From the NCBI GenBank assembly GCA_937991555.1, contig CALKHU010000076.1, positions 1 through 6,362 of the forward strand: a stretch of DNA of 6,362 nucleotides, written 5' to 3'. Source of the DNA: an uncultured Caulobacter sp. Its GTDB lineage: Bacteria; Pseudomonadota; Alphaproteobacteria; Caulobacterales; Caulobacteraceae. Positions 5,741-6,362 of the stretch are shown piece after piece. Both the position numbers and the translations under genes were made by a program. Numbering within the stretch: position 1 is the stretch's first letter; the number at the start of each line of letters is the position of its first letter. A model generated the notes under the pieces. That model saw only the letters and a list, made by a program, of their open reading frames with translations. It made no database searches and was not told the DNA's origin.

Positions 5741-5768
5741 AAGGCCCCGGAGTCGCCTCCGGGGCCTT
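5741..5768 (-). terminator. Strong hairpin terminator of the RcnB-like gene
   Basis: A perfect 12-bp stem, AAGGCCCCGGAG at 5741-5752 and CTCCGGGGCCTT at 5757-5768, has a 4-nt loop. It lies 22 nt after the stop of the RcnB-like gene. On the minus strand the stem ends in CCTTTCC, giving a short T-run of the kind common in GC-rich alphaproteobacteria. It isolates ilvC from the upstream gene. Confidence 0.85.
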
Positions 5769-5790
5769 CGCGTCCGGCGGGAGCGCCCTC

Positions 5791-6362
5791 CTACCAGAAC
5801 AGGTCGTAGTAGACGGCCAGGACGCGGCCGGTCCAGACATCGACCAGGACGGCGTCATCGCCCACCCGCACCCACTCGCAGCCGATCGGCGGATAGGGCA
5901 GGCCGTAGTAGCCGGCGTTCAGGTAGTAGCTCGAGCCGAACCAGCCCCAGGGCAGATAGTCGCCGAAGGACCAGGTCCGCACGTACCAGCCGCTCGGGTA
6001 GCGGTACGCCGGGGCGCGGTAGCGGTGCGGCGCACGGTAGCTCGGTCGCCAGCGGCGCTGGTCGTACCAGCTGCGGCCGCGGTCGCGGTCGCGCATCTGG
6101 CGGCCTTCGCCGGGCCGGCGGCCGTCCCAGCGGCGATCATCGCGGCGTCCGTCGCGGTCCCAGCCGCCACGGCCGTCCCGGTCGCGGCCGTCGCGGTCCC
6201 AGCCGCCCGGTCCCTGACCCGGACGGCCGTCGCGGTCGGGTCTGCCGTCCCGGTCCCAGTCGCCCCGGCCGTCGCGGCCGCCGCGATCGTCACGTCCGTC
6301 GCGGCCGCCGCGATCCCAGTCGCCGCCGCCCGGGCGTCCGGGCTGGCCGGGACGTCCCGGTT
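5791..6362 (-). CDS. RcnB family protein with Gly/Arg/Asp-rich repeats, 5' end missing
   Basis: A probable periplasmic protein of the RcnB family, named after the E. coli periplasmic nickel/cobalt homeostasis factor. The C-terminal core is clear: FGDYLPWGWFGSSYYL, then YGLPYPPIGCEWVRVGDDAV and LVDVWTGRVLAVYYDLFW up to the TAG at 5791-5793. The frame stays open from an internal ATG at 6094-6096 to the right edge, so that ATG is not the start; the true start and any signal peptide lie outside. The 88 residues coded by 6097-6360 are almost only Gly, Arg, Asp, Pro and Trp, with WDRDGR three times. A Tyr/Arg/Pro-rich linker (about 6000-6070) joins this to the core. Such low-complexity N-terminal regions occur in RcnB-like proteins of alphaproteobacteria. 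Metal binding is a family inference; few His or Cys are visible here. Confidence 0.8.
   Translation of the reverse strand, partial: PGRPGQPGRPGGGDWDRGGRDGRDDRGGRDGRGDWDRDGRPDRDGRPGQGPGGWDRDGRDRDGRGGWDRDGRRDDRRWDGRRPGEGRQMRDRDRGRSWYDQRRWRPSYRAPHRYRAPAYRYPSGWYVRTWSFGDYLPWGWFGSSYYLNAGYYGLPYPPIGCEWVRVGDDAVLVDVWTGRVLAVYYDLFW
6097..6360 (-). repeat. Gly/Arg/Asp-rich coding repeat in the RcnB-like gene
   Basis: A degenerate in-frame repeat codes for Trp-spaced units of type W-D-R-D-G-R; tryptophan codons lie at 6127, 6160, 6199, 6256 and 6316 (plus-strand codon starts). Exact direct repeats at DNA level include an 18-mer beginning gtcgcggtcccag at 6151-6168 and 6190-6207. A second 18-mer, beginning gtcgcggccgccg, occurs at 6271-6288 and 6298-6315. 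Repeat lengths and offsets are multiples of three, so slippage would keep the frame. Confidence 0.75.

Noticed and set aside
4667..5809. A 380-residue plus-strand open frame opposite ilvC
   Set aside because: It mirrors the codons of ilvC, which is certain, has no recognisable domain, and runs through the ilvC promoter and the terminator hairpin.
6094..6096. ATG as the start of the RcnB-like gene
   Set aside because: The frame continues open to the window edge with the same biased repeat composition; starting here would give no signal peptide.

Overview
The window is GC-rich chromosomal DNA with tightly packed genes. It fits an alphaproteobacterium, most likely from Caulobacterales (Caulobacter, Phenylobacterium or Brevundimonas type). 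The reasons are the GC-rich third codon positions, a promoter before ilvC that resembles the Caulobacter housekeeping consensus (TTGAC plus GCT-N-N-A-type -10), and the family mix: an RcnB-like protein, YceI, a cytochrome b561 and a short class I ketol-acid reductoisomerase. The genus is an inference; no rRNA or marker gene is present.

Layout: one gene end lies on the plus strand, a TrmN6-like N6-adenine methyltransferase truncated by the left edge (1-659). All other genes are on the minus strand and read right to left. In transcription order they are: an RcnB-family protein with a long Gly/Arg/Asp repeat region, cut by the right edge (5791-6362); a strong 12-bp hairpin terminator; ilvC with its own promoter (4583-5602); a small secreted four-cysteine protein (4125-4541); a periplasmic YceI protein (3485-4060); a nucleoside 2-deoxyribosyltransferase-like protein (2916-3482); a membrane-anchored protein with a DUF1330-like C-terminal domain (1992-2858); a cytochrome b561-type diheme membrane protein with an unusual acidic Gly/Glu insertion (1175-1876); and a small membrane-tethered LuxR-type HTH regulator (656-1168). 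The regulator converges on the methyltransferase with a 4-bp overlap of stop codons.

Functional grouping: ilvC is a housekeeping branched-chain amino acid gene with its own transcription start. YceI and the deoxyribosyltransferase are 2 nt apart and likely cotranscribed. The cytochrome b and the LuxR-type regulator are 6 nt apart and likely translationally coupled, which suggests a membrane or redox unit with its own regulator. YceI and cytochrome b561 genes are neighbours in many proteobacteria (yceJ-yceI in E. coli); here two other genes separate them.

No mobile element, CRISPR array, tRNA or rRNA was found, and no gene-free stretch exceeds 300 bases. The longest are the 188-nt ilvC leader/terminator region and the 115-nt space before the cytochrome b gene. 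The large plus-strand reading frames opposite the minus-strand genes are high-GC artefacts. I see no clear new multi-gene system. The most interesting items are the cytochrome b/membrane-HTH pair, the anchored DUF1330-like protein, and the low-complexity segments in the cytochrome and RcnB-like proteins.
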